From: Anoxynatronum sibiricum
GTDB taxonomy: Bacteria > Bacillota > Clostridia > Peptostreptococcales > Tindalliaceae
Length of the DNA stretch: 64,000 nucleotides
NCBI RefSeq assembly: GCF_039414295.1
Contig: NZ_JBCITM010000016.1
Location: forward strand, 25,681-89,680
Direction: 5' to 3'
Under the pieces are notes generated by a model that was not told the origin of the DNA, ran no database searches, and saw only the letters and a list, made by a program, of their open reading frames with translations. The translations under genes and the position numbers were made by a program. This document shows positions 33,251-42,828 of this stretch, one piece after another. Each line of letters starts with the position of its first letter. Position 1 is the stretch's first letter.

Positions 33251-33527
33251 GGATGGTCACGCCCTTTGGCTTGTAGTGAATTTTAACAATGGACATTACA
33301 CTGCCGGCGCCAGCTTCGATGCAGAGTTCCTGGGCTTTCTTCACCAGGTCCAGCAAGGTGTCCAGATCGCCCTCCATGGTGGTTTCCATGGGGCCCACTT
33401 CGTAGGTGACACCTGAAGCGGCAATCATTTCGATGACTTTGTCCACCACTGGATAAACGTCATCCGGCGGAACACTGGGCAATACCTGTAAGCTGACATT
33501 AGCGGTGCTGAGAGATGCTTGACTCAT
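33222..33527 (-). CDS. Thiamine-binding-family protein (DUF77/MTH1187, YqgV-like)
   Basis: A 101-residue protein with the ferredoxin-like layout of the MTH1187 family: N-terminal strand ANVSLQVLPSV, then VYPVVDKVIEMIAASGVTYEVGPMETTMEGD. Relatives bind thiamine or its pyrimidine precursor (as YkoF does). It has no signal peptide. It is the first gene of a cassette with a permease and an ATPase. AAAGGAGG precedes the ATG. I looked for a TPP riboswitch upstream and found none. Confidence 0.82.
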   Translation of the reverse strand: MSQASLSTANVSLQVLPSVPPDDVYPVVDKVIEMIAASGVTYEVGPMETTMEGDLDTLLDLVKKAQELCIEAGAGSVMSIVKIHYKPKGVTIHEKVGKYRG

Positions 33528-33597
33528 GTGAATATCCTCCTTTGATGATGTGTCAAAATGACTCTGTTAAGTGGTGTCGGGTGCTGTTGCTGACCGC

Positions 33598-35607
33598 TTA
33601 CTCAGAAAGCAGGCGCCTGAAAGCGGCTTCATCCATGAGCAGCAGGTCTGACCTTTTGCCGCTTTCAATGAGTTTTTGGGCTTTGGTCAATTTGCTGCCG
33701 GCATCTTCGCCATACAGCAGGATGTCAGTTTTTACACTGACACTGTCAGTCACCCGGGCTCCGAGGGCAGCAAGGGTTTCTTTGATTTCCTGACGGGTAA
33801 AGGTGCTGAGCTTGCCGGTGACCACCACCGTTTTACCGGTGAAGGCGGTTGCCTCATGAGGCGGTGCTTCCTCCGCCGACTCCGGGGTGACTCCTGACTG
33901 AAGCAACGCGTCAATGGCTTCACGCACTCTTTCTTCCCCAAAAAAGGTGGTGATGCTTTCTGCCACGATGGCGCCAATCTCCGGCAATGCCACCAGTTCT
34001 TCTGTAGTGGCTGCCATGACTCTTTCGAGGCTGCCGTAATGATCTGCCAGATCGCCTGCGGTACGCTTCCCTACATTGGGGATTCCCAGTGCATACAGAA
34101 ACCGTGACAAAGAACGGTGCTTGCTGGCTTCAATGGCCTGCATCAGGTTTTCTGCCTTCTTTTGCTGGAAACCTTCCAGCGGCAATAACGCTTCCAGTTT
34201 CAGCCGGTATAGCTGGTGGATGCTGCGCAAATCCAGGGCATCAAAAAGCAGGGCTGCCGTTTTTTCGCTGAACCCGTCGATGTCCATGGCATCCCGCCCG
34301 GCGTAATGGGCCAGGCCTGCCACCAGCTGGGGTTTGCAGGCCAGGGTGTTGGGGCAAAACAGGTGCGCCCCTTTTTCCACCACTTCGCTGCCACAGGCAG
34401 GGCACTGGTGCGGTTTTTCGATGGGACTGCAGGCGGCATCCAGTTCATCGGCCACCCCCATGATTTCAGGAATCACGTCATTGGAGCGGCGCAACCATAC
34501 CAGACAGCCTTTTTGCAGGCCTTTACGCTGAATATCGTCGAAATTGTTCAGGGTGGCCCGGCGTACCGTTACCCCGCCCACTTCCACCGGTGTCAGTTCT
34601 GCTGCAGGTGTGAGTTTACCGGTTCGGCCCACTTGCCACACCACGTCTTCCAACCGGGTGGTGACTTCCATGGCCTCAAACTTAAATGCCACCGCCCATC
34701 GGGGAAACTTCATGGTGAAACCGGCCTCCTGACGCAAATCATAACGGTTCAGTTTCACCACCACCCCGTCCACCAGTACATCCAGGTGTGGGATGCCCGT
34801 TTCCATCTGGCGGATTTCCCGGGCCACCGCTTCGATACCCGCGGCTTTTCTCAGATGCGGACTCACCGGAAAGCGGTTTTCCCGGAGAAAGGCCAGCATG
34901 GCTTCGTGGGATTCAAACTCCCGGTCACTGCAATATCCCACCTGGTAGCAAAACAGGTCCAGCCGCCTTGAAGCGGTGATTTGGGGATTTAGATTGCGAA
35001 GTGCACCTGCTGCGCCATTACGGGGGTTTTTCAGAGGCTCTTGAGCCGTTTTATTATAGGCTTCAAAAATGGAAAGACGCATCACACCTTCTCCCTGCAC
35101 TTCCAGGGTTCCCTGGTAAGGAATGGACAGGGGCACGGCACCAATGGTTTTCACCTGGGCAAGAATCGCCTCGCCGGTTTCGCCATTGCCCCTGGTGGCC
35201 GCCTGTACCAGCAGGCCATTATCGTAGGTGAGGTTGATGGTGAGGCCGTCATATTTGTATTCCAGCATGTATTCCAGCGAATCATTGGCCAGGTCTCCCA
35301 GCTGACGGTGCAGGCGGGTTTCCCAGTTAATAAGTTCTTCTTCTGTTTTTACTTTATCCAGGCTCCACAGTGGTGCCCGGTGTTGGTGGGATTCAAAGAC
35401 GCTCACCGGTTCAGTACCCACCCGGCGGGTGGGGCTGTCGGGTAACCAGGTGCCGGCGGCAGCTTCAAGTGCTGTCAGTTCGTCATAGAGCAGGTCATAC
35501 TCGCCGTCGGGCACCTGGGGATCATCCAGGGCATAGTAATGGTAATTGTACTCATTCAGCTGATCCACCAACTGGCGCATCTTTTGCAAGGTCTGTTGAT
35601 TTGCCAA
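33598..35607 (-). CDS. ligA: NAD-dependent DNA ligase LigA
   Basis: A ligase of about 669 residues. In order it has the Ia/adenylation domain with the active-site Lys in EYKYDGL, an OB fold, a zinc finger (CPACGSEVVEKGAHLFCPNTLAC), helix-hairpin-helix repeats (GIPNVGKRTAGDLADHYGS; LPEIGAIVAESI), and a C-terminal BRCT domain (FTGKTVVVTGKL). I prefer the TTG start at 35607, with AGGAG about ten bases upstream; the in-frame GTG at 35616 sits almost on that site. It follows pcrA, the usual Firmicute order, and seals nicks in replication and repair. Confidence 0.95.
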   Translation of the reverse strand: MANQQTLQKMRQLVDQLNEYNYHYYALDDPQVPDGEYDLLYDELTALEAAAGTWLPDSPTRRVGTEPVSVFESHQHRAPLWSLDKVKTEEELINWETRLHRQLGDLANDSLEYMLEYKYDGLTINLTYDNGLLVQAATRGNGETGEAILAQVKTIGAVPLSIPYQGTLEVQGEGVMRLSIFEAYNKTAQEPLKNPRNGAAGALRNLNPQITASRRLDLFCYQVGYCSDREFESHEAMLAFLRENRFPVSPHLRKAAGIEAVAREIRQMETGIPHLDVLVDGVVVKLNRYDLRQEAGFTMKFPRWAVAFKFEAMEVTTRLEDVVWQVGRTGKLTPAAELTPVEVGGVTVRRATLNNFDDIQRKGLQKGCLVWLRRSNDVIPEIMGVADELDAACSPIEKPHQCPACGSEVVEKGAHLFCPNTLACKPQLVAGLAHYAGRDAMDIDGFSEKTAALLFDALDLRSIHQLYRLKLEALLPLEGFQQKKAENLMQAIEASKHRSLSRFLYALGIPNVGKRTAGDLADHYGSLERVMAATTEELVALPEIGAIVAESITTFFGEERVREAIDALLQSGVTPESAEEAPPHEATAFTGKTVVVTGKLSTFTRQEIKETLAALGARVTDSVSVKTDILLYGEDAGSKLTKAQKLIESGKRSDLLLMDEAAFRRLLSE

Positions 35608-35673
35608 CAGTCTCACACTCCTGTCTTCGCGTTCTTGTCAATCGGCATCTGTCTTCGACTGATCTTTCATGAT

Positions 35674-38115
35674 TTATCCTTCGATGGTCAGACTCACGTA
35701 ACCCAGGGTGATTTTTTTGATTCCCTGATCGGGAAAGGCGATGGTGACCACTTCGCCATCTTTAGCCACCACGGTTCCCTTGCCAAAGGCGGGATGCCGC
35801 ACCTGGGCACCTGCCTGCAGATGACCGTCACTGCCAGCTGATGATGCGGATCCTCCGGCAGAAACAGCGGGTGTGGCGGGCGACGGCGCCGTCAGTGAGC
35901 TTCCTCCAAAACCACCGGCGGTTCCCACCCGGGGCCCAGGCCGGCGGTTACGATCCCAACGCTCTTTTCGGGCAGGTGCAGAGCTGCTTCCCAGACTCTC
36001 CTCCTGTTCCAGATGGAGGCAGTTTTCCGGTATTTCTTCCAGAAATCGAGAGGGGGGGTTGGTGCTGAGGCGTCCAAAAAGTGTGCGCTGCCGGGCATTG
36101 GTGAGGTACAGTTTTGTTTCTGCTCGGGTGAGCCCCACGTAACAGAGGCGGCGTTCCTCTTCTTCATTCCCTTCATTCAGGGACATGGATGAGGGAAAAA
36201 TGTTTTCTTCCATCCCCGGCATGAACACAATAGGAAACTCCAATCCCTTGGCGCTGTGCAGGGTCATCAGAAGCACGCCGGTGTCACTTTCATCAAGGCC
36301 GTCAACGGCCGCTTCCAGTGAGGTGCCTGCCAGAAATGCTTCCAGTGTTTTTTCATCTGAGGTTTCGTCAAATTCTTTGGTGAGCGACAGAAACTCCAGC
36401 AGGTTCTCCACCCGCCCCATTGATTCCACTGAGTTTTCCCGTTTCAGTTGTTCCACCAGGCCGGTTTCATCATAAATCAGCTGGGTCAGCTGGGTCACAG
36501 TAATACTGTTTTTCAGGTCAATCCATCTCTGAAGCAAACCTGCGAACTCTGTCAGTTTCTTCACCGCACGCCCACCAGCCTCCAGCAACAGGCGGGGATC
36601 ATTCAGAACATCGAAGACAGCCACCTCATTGGCAGCGGCTACGCTTTCCATGGCTTCCACTGTTTTGTCGCCAATTCCCCGACGGGGAACGTTGACTATG
36701 CGTTTCAGATTGATTTCATCACTGGGGTTTTCGATTACTTTTAGATATGCCAGAATATCGCGAATTTCTTTTCGGTCATAGAACCGGGTGCCCCCATAAA
36801 TGCGGTAGGGAATCTGCTGCTTCAGAAAGGCTTCTTCCAGTACACGGGACTGGGCATGGGTACGGTACAGCACCGCCACTTCACTGCTGGCATGGCCCTC
36901 ATCCAGTAATTTTCTAATGGTGCCGGCAAGATAGGCAGCTTCTTCATACTCGTTGCCGCACCTGCGGTAAATCAGCAATTCTCCCGTTTCTCCCTCAGTG
37001 AACAGTTTTTTGTCTTTCCGCATTTTGTTGTTGCCCACCACGGTATTTGCCGCCTCCAAAATAGTGGCAGTGGAACGGTAATTTTGTTCCAGCTTCACCG
37101 TGCGGGTGTTGGAGAAATCCTTTTCGAATCCCAGAATGTTGCCGATGTCGGCACCTCGCCATCCATAGATGGACTGGTCGTCGTCTCCCACCACACACAG
37201 ATTGCTGTGGGCGCCTGCCAAAGCTTTCACCCACAGGTACTGGGGGCGGTTGGTATCCTGAAACTCATCCACCAGAATATACTGAAACCGGTTCTGATAA
37301 TAGGCCAGCACTTCTGGCGCTTCTTTGAAAAGAGCGAGGGTTTTGAGAATCAGGTCATCAAAATCCAGGGCATTATTGCTTTTCAGCTTTTTCTCGTAGT
37401 GTTGATAGAGCAGCGCCATCTGGCGATTCCAGTAGTCGCTTCCTGCTGCCTTGAGGCAGTCCTCCGGCGTCAGCATCAGGTCTTTTTGTTTGCTGATCCA
37501 GCCGCTGACCATTCCGGGGGAAAACTGCTTTTCATTCACGTCCAGGTCTTTCAGGCATTCTTTCATGAGAATTCGCTGGTCTTGAGTATCGTAGATGACA
37601 AAATTACGCCCGTAGCCCAGGCGCTCAATGTCCCGTCGCAGCATGCGGGCACAGGCGGCATGAAAGGTGCTGAGCCACATGGCGTCATAACGGCCCTGCA
37701 GCCGTTTTTGCACCCGTTCCTTCATTTCCCGGGCGGCTTTATTGGTAAAGGTGATGGCCAGGATTCGATAAGGGTCCACCCCTTCGCTTTCCAGCAGACG
37801 GGAGAGGGGCAGCGGCAGGGGAGCCCCCAGATCTTCGGCGTGGGCCTTCATCCAATCTTCCAGTTCCTTCACTTTATCATCTGTCACGTTTTCTGGTAAT
37901 GTCTCGTTTTCATAGACCGGGCCAAAGCGGATCAGGTGACCGATGCGGTTCACCAGCATGGTGGTTTTCCCGGAACCGGCACCGGCCAGCACCAGCGACG
38001 GACCCTTGACATGGATCACCGCCTCTCGCTGGGCTTCATTCAGGTGAGGGTATTGGGCCTCTATGAACTGGCTGCGCAGTCTTTGAAAAGTCTGCTGCCA
38101 TGATGATTCACTCAT
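35674..38115 (-). CDS. pcrA: ATP-dependent DNA helicase PcrA (UvrD family)
   Basis: An 813-residue superfamily 1 helicase. Motifs in order: motif I GAGSGKTTMLVNRI, Ia ITFTNKAAREMKERV, II VDEFQDTN, III GDDDQSIYGWRGAD, IV EQNYRS, V LMTLHSAKGLEFPIVF, VI RLCYVGLTRAETKLYL. The C-terminal 45 residues (VRHPAFGKGTVVAKDGE) are the Tudor-like domain that binds RNA polymerase in PcrA. An insertion of about 40 residues after motif I (after RFGPVYENE) is longer than in Bacillus PcrA. The ATG at 38115 has AAGGAG upstream. Confidence 0.95.
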   Translation of the reverse strand: MSESSWQQTFQRLRSQFIEAQYPHLNEAQREAVIHVKGPSLVLAGAGSGKTTMLVNRIGHLIRFGPVYENETLPENVTDDKVKELEDWMKAHAEDLGAPLPLPLSRLLESEGVDPYRILAITFTNKAAREMKERVQKRLQGRYDAMWLSTFHAACARMLRRDIERLGYGRNFVIYDTQDQRILMKECLKDLDVNEKQFSPGMVSGWISKQKDLMLTPEDCLKAAGSDYWNRQMALLYQHYEKKLKSNNALDFDDLILKTLALFKEAPEVLAYYQNRFQYILVDEFQDTNRPQYLWVKALAGAHSNLCVVGDDDQSIYGWRGADIGNILGFEKDFSNTRTVKLEQNYRSTATILEAANTVVGNNKMRKDKKLFTEGETGELLIYRRCGNEYEEAAYLAGTIRKLLDEGHASSEVAVLYRTHAQSRVLEEAFLKQQIPYRIYGGTRFYDRKEIRDILAYLKVIENPSDEINLKRIVNVPRRGIGDKTVEAMESVAAANEVAVFDVLNDPRLLLEAGGRAVKKLTEFAGLLQRWIDLKNSITVTQLTQLIYDETGLVEQLKRENSVESMGRVENLLEFLSLTKEFDETSDEKTLEAFLAGTSLEAAVDGLDESDTGVLLMTLHSAKGLEFPIVFMPGMEENIFPSSMSLNEGNEEEERRLCYVGLTRAETKLYLTNARQRTLFGRLSTNPPSRFLEEIPENCLHLEQEESLGSSSAPARKERWDRNRRPGPRVGTAGGFGGSSLTAPSPATPAVSAGGSASSAGSDGHLQAGAQVRHPAFGKGTVVAKDGEVVTIAFPDQGIKKITLGYVSLTIEG

Positions 38116-38223
38116 ACACAACTCTCCTTATCACTTTTTTGCCATGCATGTTGCTGTCCAACCAGCATCAATGGCGATTCTTTCCATACTTCAGTATAGC
38201 ACATCCCCCCTGATCAGTCCCAA

Positions 38224-38251
38224 ACAAAAAGACCCAGGTGAGAGGGTCTTT
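38224..38251 (-). terminator. Terminator of the diguanylate cyclase gene
   Basis: Arms AAAGACCC and GGGTCTTT with an eight-base loop, followed on the minus strand by TTTTTG. It lies about 50 bases past the stop of the response-regulator gene, in the right orientation. Confidence 0.8.
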
Positions 38252-38298
38252 GAAGATGTCGAGAGAGATGACAGCAGGCGTCTGATAAATCGCCATAA

Positions 38299-39621
38299 CT
38301 ATTCGTTGATACTGTCTCTGTATCGGTTGATCCGTTTCCAGTATGTTTCATCTGCCTCTATATTGTAACGGGGGTGTGTTCGCATCATTTCCAGCAATTC
38401 ATTGAGGCGTGGTTCCCGATTGGTCATTTTATTCAGGTACATGGCATCATCCGCTTCTTTCACCAGTTGTGACCGTTTTTTCCCAGGAGAGGTTTTGCAG
38501 CTGGCTCCCAGGGAAAGACTGGTGAGGTGCCCTTTTTTCATCCCCTCGTCACATTTGCGTTTGATGCGACGCATGATTTTCCGGGCATCCGCTTCGCTGG
38601 TTTGAGGCAGCAGCACCGTAAACTCATCACCGCCGGTGCGGCAAATGATGTCTTCTTCCCGACAGCTGTCCTTTAAAATATTGGCAATTCTGACGGCCAC
38701 TTTATCGCCTTCCTGATGACCCAGCACATCATTCACCAGTTTCAAACCGTCGATATCGCACAAGATCACACTAAGGGGATATTGACGTTCGGTATCCAGC
38801 CGGTCAATTTCTTCTTCAAAAAAATCCCGGTTATAAAGCCCGGTGAGCCGGTCTCGGAAGCGAAGAAAGATGAGTTCCTCCTCCGTTCGTTTTCGCTGGG
38901 TGATGTCCCGAATGATGGCCAACACTTCATTTTCATTACTGGCTATGATGCGCATTTCGAAATACACATCTTTCCCATCGAGAGACAGCATGTATTCGAT
39001 GGTCTGCATCTCATCGGTTTCCAATGCTGTGTGAATGGCCGTCAGAATCGTCTCTGCCAATGCCTCCTGAAAAATATCATGTAGCCGGCGGCCTATCTGC
39101 CATTCAGCATCTTTGATGAGGAGGGATGTGTCAGAGGTGAACATCTCCAGATGCACCCCTTCGTGATTTAAGAAAATCAGAATGTCAGGCATTACCTGGA
39201 TCATAGAACGGAATCGTTTTTCAGTTTTTCTCAATTGTCGTTTCATCTCAGACTTGTACAGGGCCAACTCAATGTTGATATATAACTCTTTTTCATTAAA
39301 GGGTTTCACCAGAAAGCCACTGGGCTCTGCCGCCAGAACACGTGCCATCATATCTTCATTCAGCAGCCCCGACACAAACAGCACCGGTATTCCAAGGGTA
39401 TTCTGCACCTGGCCGGCTGCCCAGATTCCGTCTTTTTCACCTTTGAGCGTGATGTCCATCAACACCAGGTCTGGTTTTCGTTTCATGATCATGGGCATGG
39501 CTTCTTCCACAGAGTGGGCCACTCCCATGATGCGGTAGCCTCGCTGCAGCAGCGCGTCTTTCATGATCTGCTCATCCAGAGGACTGTCTTCCACGATGAA
39601 AATTTTTCCTGACCGGGCCAT
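38299..39621 (-). CDS. Response regulator with PAS and GGDEF domains (diguanylate cyclase)
   Basis: A 440-residue protein. The receiver has acidic pair Glu11/Asp12, phospho-acceptor Asp56 (LVLMD) and Lys106 (LVKPFNE). A PAS domain lies at about 132-250. The GGDEF domain has an intact GGDEF at 330-334, and an RxxD product-inhibition site at 321-324 lies exactly five residues before it. It should therefore make cyclic di-GMP and be inhibited by it. It is transcribed alone; no kinase is adjacent. The large hybrid kinase at 8.7-12.8 kb is a possible but unproven partner. Confidence 0.92.
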   Translation of the reverse strand: MARSGKIFIVEDSPLDEQIMKDALLQRGYRIMGVAHSVEEAMPMIMKRKPDLVLMDITLKGEKDGIWAAGQVQNTLGIPVLFVSGLLNEDMMARVLAAEPSGFLVKPFNEKELYINIELALYKSEMKRQLRKTEKRFRSMIQVMPDILIFLNHEGVHLEMFTSDTSLLIKDAEWQIGRRLHDIFQEALAETILTAIHTALETDEMQTIEYMLSLDGKDVYFEMRIIASNENEVLAIIRDITQRKRTEEELIFLRFRDRLTGLYNRDFFEEEIDRLDTERQYPLSVILCDIDGLKLVNDVLGHQEGDKVAVRIANILKDSCREEDIICRTGGDEFTVLLPQTSEADARKIMRRIKRKCDEGMKKGHLTSLSLGASCKTSPGKKRSQLVKEADDAMYLNKMTNREPRLNELLEMMRTHPRYNIEADETYWKRINRYRDSINE

Positions 39622-39695
39622 TTTTTCACCCCCGCTTCACAAGGCTTTGTGTGTGCCATTAATGATTTGATCTATCATACCATATTTGTACCCTA

Positions 39696-40979
39696 CTATT
39701 GTAACTCATTTTGTGATTTTTTCCAGCAACTAAAGAACTGAAGGATTGCTTCTTTCTCAACACCTTCCAGCTGCATTTCATAAGCAACCGCCAGCCATGT
39801 ACCCATGGTGCTGTCGGCAGGGTAGTCCAGTTCTTTCAAATCACTGCCAGAGAGGCAGGGTTTGGGGAGCACTTCCGGCCGCCATTTTTGGAAGCGCCGA
39901 AGCGCAGCCTTCATTTCCCGCTGGTGGTGCTTGCTATGCCAGAGAGGTTGCAGGGCATGAAGCAGGGCTTCCAGCAGGGAGGAATCCGTTAAGCGGCACA
40001 GCCGCACCACATCTGGCTGTCGATGGGAAAGATGAGAAAAATGACTCAGGGCTAGAAAGAGACGATTCAGCTGGTTTGTTCGATCATGATGCCGACTGAG
40101 GCTTTGAAACCATTGAACTAATATTTCCCTTCTTTTAACCGCCTCAGCAGGCGGCAGACACTCTGCTGCCAGCATGGGGGCCATGAGCGCTGCCCACATC
40201 AACAACCGGCTGTCAGAAATGGCATGACGCAGGGGCAGGGCAGCAGCAAGTACCGCCGGGATTAGATGGCGCCATCCTGTCACCGGGAAAAGCGGCTCAA
40301 AGGATGCTGGGGCCCGTGGCACAGGCAGTCGATGAGTAGCCAGCATAGCTTCCCAGCCCTTCAGCGGGTCTTCTGCCAGCAACCATTTATCCAGCTCCTC
40401 CATGATTCGTTCACGTGGCAGGTGGCTGGTAGCGATTGATTTCATGGCTTTCATCGTTTCAGGTTCGATGGTGAACCCCAGTCTGGAAATCAGCTGGTAC
40501 GCCCGGTAAACCCGCAGGGGGTCTTCTTGCAGGCAGCTGGGCGTGGTCATGCGCAGCCGTCGCGCCTGCAGGTCTGCCAAACCGGAGAGGGGGTCCATGA
40601 GTTGTTGGGTGAGGGGATGGCGGTAGAGGGCGTTGACGGTGAAGTCTCGACCGCGGGCATCAATGGCAACTGCCTCTTCCAGCAACATGGCTGTTTTGTC
40701 GCCACTGTTGATGCGTGGCAGCGAGAACTCCACCGCCAGCCCTCTGATCTGGTAAATGGGGAAGCTCTTTCCATAGAAGAGTACCTGACCGAAGGGATCC
40801 AGCGCCTCACGCAGCCGGGCATGATTCAACCCAAAAATCACCACATCAAGGTCTTTCACCTGACGATGAAGCAGCTGGTCACGCACACACCCGCCCACCA
40901 GCAGCGGTGTGGCGCCTTCTGCGATCAAATGGCGAAACAAGGGCATCAGTGTCGAAGCATCTGCAGGCTTGGTTTTCAT
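39696..40979 (-). CDS. cca: CCA-adding tRNA nucleotidyltransferase (class II)
   Basis: A 427-residue class II nucleotidyltransferase. It has LLVGGCVRDQLL, the metal-binding DLDVV, the template block ARGRDFTVNALYRHP, and the RMTTPSCLQEDPLRVYRAYQLISRLGF block typical of CCA/poly(A) enzymes. The C-terminal half is helical and divergent. It adds or repairs the CCA end of tRNAs. The tRNAs in this window already encode CCA, so repair is its likely role here. The ATG at 40979 has AGGAGG upstream. A longer frame upstream overlaps the terminator of the neighbouring gene. Confidence 0.88.
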   Translation of the reverse strand: MKTKPADASTLMPLFRHLIAEGATPLLVGGCVRDQLLHRQVKDLDVVIFGLNHARLREALDPFGQVLFYGKSFPIYQIRGLAVEFSLPRINSGDKTAMLLEEAVAIDARGRDFTVNALYRHPLTQQLMDPLSGLADLQARRLRMTTPSCLQEDPLRVYRAYQLISRLGFTIEPETMKAMKSIATSHLPRERIMEELDKWLLAEDPLKGWEAMLATHRLPVPRAPASFEPLFPVTGWRHLIPAVLAAALPLRHAISDSRLLMWAALMAPMLAAECLPPAEAVKRREILVQWFQSLSRHHDRTNQLNRLFLALSHFSHLSHRQPDVVRLCRLTDSSLLEALLHALQPLWHSKHHQREMKAALRRFQKWRPEVLPKPCLSGSDLKELDYPADSTMGTWLAVAYEMQLEGVEKEAILQFFSCWKKSQNELQ

Positions 40980-41045
40980 TAGTACCCTCCTGGTGCCACA
41001 GCCCATGTGCTGCCACTTTTTGCAATGCATGGGCGACGGTATTGT

Positions 41046-41079
41046 AAAAAATCCTCCCGACAACAGGTTGCGGGAGGAT
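41046..41079 (-). terminator. Terminator after the sigma/anti-sigma/lipoprotein operon
   Basis: On the minus strand arms ATCCTCCCG and CGGGAGGAT pair perfectly and are followed by TTTTTT. It lies 60 bases past the lipoprotein stop. Confidence 0.85.
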
Positions 41080-41140
41080 AACGAATTAACATATGCTAAT
41101 ACATGATGTAACCGTTCTGATAAAGGTCAATGCGATCTGA

Positions 41141-41560
41141 TTATTTGATTTCCAGGGATTCAATAACAGGCTGCCCCTGATCAGAAAGTGTAAAGGTGAT
41201 CGCAACGGGTGTTCCCGGCTCAGGCTCATTGTTTTCCAACTGTGCCTGTACTGTCTGGGACAGCTGAAAAACCATAAAGTCATGCTCGCTGTCCACCAGT
41301 TCAATCTCGAGGGATCGGGCATCTGCAAAGCCCACGTACCGTCCTTCAGCCTGAATCAGCTCCGACCCCGATGTTTCTTCACCTTCGGAAGCTTCGGGAA
41401 CTTCTGTTTCATCACTTGGTGGTTCAGGCTCCTCCACAATAGGTGGTTCAGGTTCCACAGCCTGACGGCAGCCTGCAAGGGTAAGCAGCATTGCCGCCAG
41501 CAACAGGATCAGGATCAATTTAAACATTGTCACCGGACGTGGTGATGAGGTGGTGTTCAT
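41141..41560 (-). CDS. Small lipoprotein of the ECF sigma operon
   Basis: A 139-residue protein with a lipoprotein signal ending LTLAGC, then a Pro/Glu-rich linker of about 40 residues and a C-terminal domain of about 65 residues. That domain starts YVGFADARSLEIEL and resembles the C-terminal part of the anti-sigma protein encoded upstream (YLGRIDNRYAEFDI). It should sit on the outside of the membrane. Sharing a domain with the anti-sigma factor suggests the two bind the same ligand or each other. The start choice (MNTT at 41560) is not certain; an internal ATG is possible. Confidence 0.72.
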   Translation of the reverse strand: MNTTSSPRPVTMFKLILILLLAAMLLTLAGCRQAVEPEPPIVEEPEPPSDETEVPEASEGEETSGSELIQAEGRYVGFADARSLEIELVDSEHDFMVFQLSQTVQAQLENNEPEPGTPVAITFTLSDQGQPVIESLEIK

Positions 41561-41640
41561 TGGCAGCACTTCCTTTCCGGCAGATCGCGGGGGGGTTCAT
41601 ATGACTCCTGTTCTTATTATACCCGGTCTCAGACTAATAA

Positions 41641-42828
41641 TCACTCCCCAATTTTTTCTGCTCCAACCACCAAACCTGCAGCACCGTCGGAGACGGCTTC
41701 AATCACCAGTTGCACCTGCTGTTCCGATGCCTTGACATCCATCGACTCATCCCACGCCCCAAAGACTTGTTGCATTTCTTCAGACAGTGCCATGACAATG
41801 AGACGGCCGTTGATGTCAAACTCAGCATACCGATTGTCGATTCTGCCAAGGTATCGTGCCTGCAGCACCGCATGATCCACTGGCATCAGCATAGTCACCA
41901 ATGGCATTTCGCCTTCTCCCGCTTCAAAGATGACCAGGAAGAGCTGCCCCTGCTCAGGCTTCAAGTCCCGAAACTGCTGACTGACACTTTCAGATAATCG
42001 AAACTCCTGATGAGGAACTGCCAGATCCAGCAGCCGCAGTTCAACGTAAAGATCATCCGTCTGTCGTACCATCACCGCCGTGGCTTGCTGCCCCAGGGGT
42101 GCCTCCAGGCTGAACATGGTCACCTGTTCTTCTTCAGGGTCTGCCTCCTCCCCCGAGGGTGGCATCATACGTATGCTGGCTTCTGATGTTTCATTGTCTT
42201 CAGATGTATCCTCCTTTCCGGTTGCAACAGGAGATTCCATGATAGCAGCCGGTTCATCCTGCAGGGTTGTTGACTCCGGCATTGCTCCCGGTTCCGGTTC
42301 AATGTCTGTTTCTCTCACCGAATCCGACTCGGGTTCCAATTGGCCGAACTCTTCCGGCGCAACTGCTGCACCCATCATTGCTTCTGTTCCATCAGCAGCA
42401 TTGTCTTCCTCTGCTTCGTCGACACCGGCTGCTGCCATGGAAAGTGGCTCCTCCGGAGCATCGGCTGGTTGAGCAGAACGCATCATGGACGGGGCAGAAT
42501 CAGGCGATTGTGTCAGTTGCGGCATACGTTGAATCAGAGATACCACTCCCACCAGAAGAAACAGGGCTGCTGCTGCAGATGTCCACTTCATCCATGGCTT
42601 GAGGCGGGCAGCCGGACGGCGGTGCTGGCTGGTGTCACCAGTTGCACGCATTTGATCCAGTAATTCTTTCTCGCTGCGCAGCCGCTTGACACCGCGCACC
42701 GTTTCAAGCAAATCAGCCATTTCCTGATTCATCGAAGAAGGCGCAGCAGGGCTGCATTCCATGATCAGCGAATCAATAAAATCGTTCACATATTCTTCCT
42801 GTTCTTGTCTGTTCATTGCTTTAACCAC
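41641..42828 (-). CDS. Probable anti-sigma factor, single-pass membrane protein
   Basis: A 395-residue protein. The cytoplasmic N part (1-80) is short and charged and lacks a clear zinc-binding ZAS motif. One membrane helix lies at about 82-100 (SAAAALFLLVGVVSLI). An acidic, low-complexity outer region of about 160 residues follows, rich in Pro, Glu, Ala and Ser. The C-terminal 130 residues form a beta-rich sensor-like domain. It starts at GTG 42828, overlapping the ECF sigma stop by eight bases, with GGAGG upstream. This gene pairing is the main reason for calling it an anti-sigma factor. Confidence 0.78.
   Translation of the reverse strand: MVKAMNRQEQEEYVNDFIDSLIMECSPAAPSSMNQEMADLLETVRGVKRLRSEKELLDQMRATGDTSQHRRPAARLKPWMKWTSAAAALFLLVGVVSLIQRMPQLTQSPDSAPSMMRSAQPADAPEEPLSMAAAGVDEAEEDNAADGTEAMMGAAVAPEEFGQLEPESDSVRETDIEPEPGAMPESTTLQDEPAAIMESPVATGKEDTSEDNETSEASIRMMPPSGEEADPEEEQVTMFSLEAPLGQQATAVMVRQTDDLYVELRLLDLAVPHQEFRLSESVSQQFRDLKPEQGQLFLVIFEAGEGEMPLVTMLMPVDHAVLQARYLGRIDNRYAEFDINGRLIVMALSEEMQQVFGAWDESMDVKASEQQVQLVIEAVSDGAAGLVVGAEKIGE

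Noticed and set aside
33528..33597. TPP riboswitch before the thiamine-type cassette
   Set aside because: I looked for the conserved CTGAGA and ACCTGATCTGG-like segments and found neither.
34216..34971. Long plus-strand open frame inside ligA
   Set aside because: It is antisense to a well supported gene, has no ribosome site and has biased composition. Other long antisense frames (such as 3655-4311 and 37084-37899) were dropped for the same reason.
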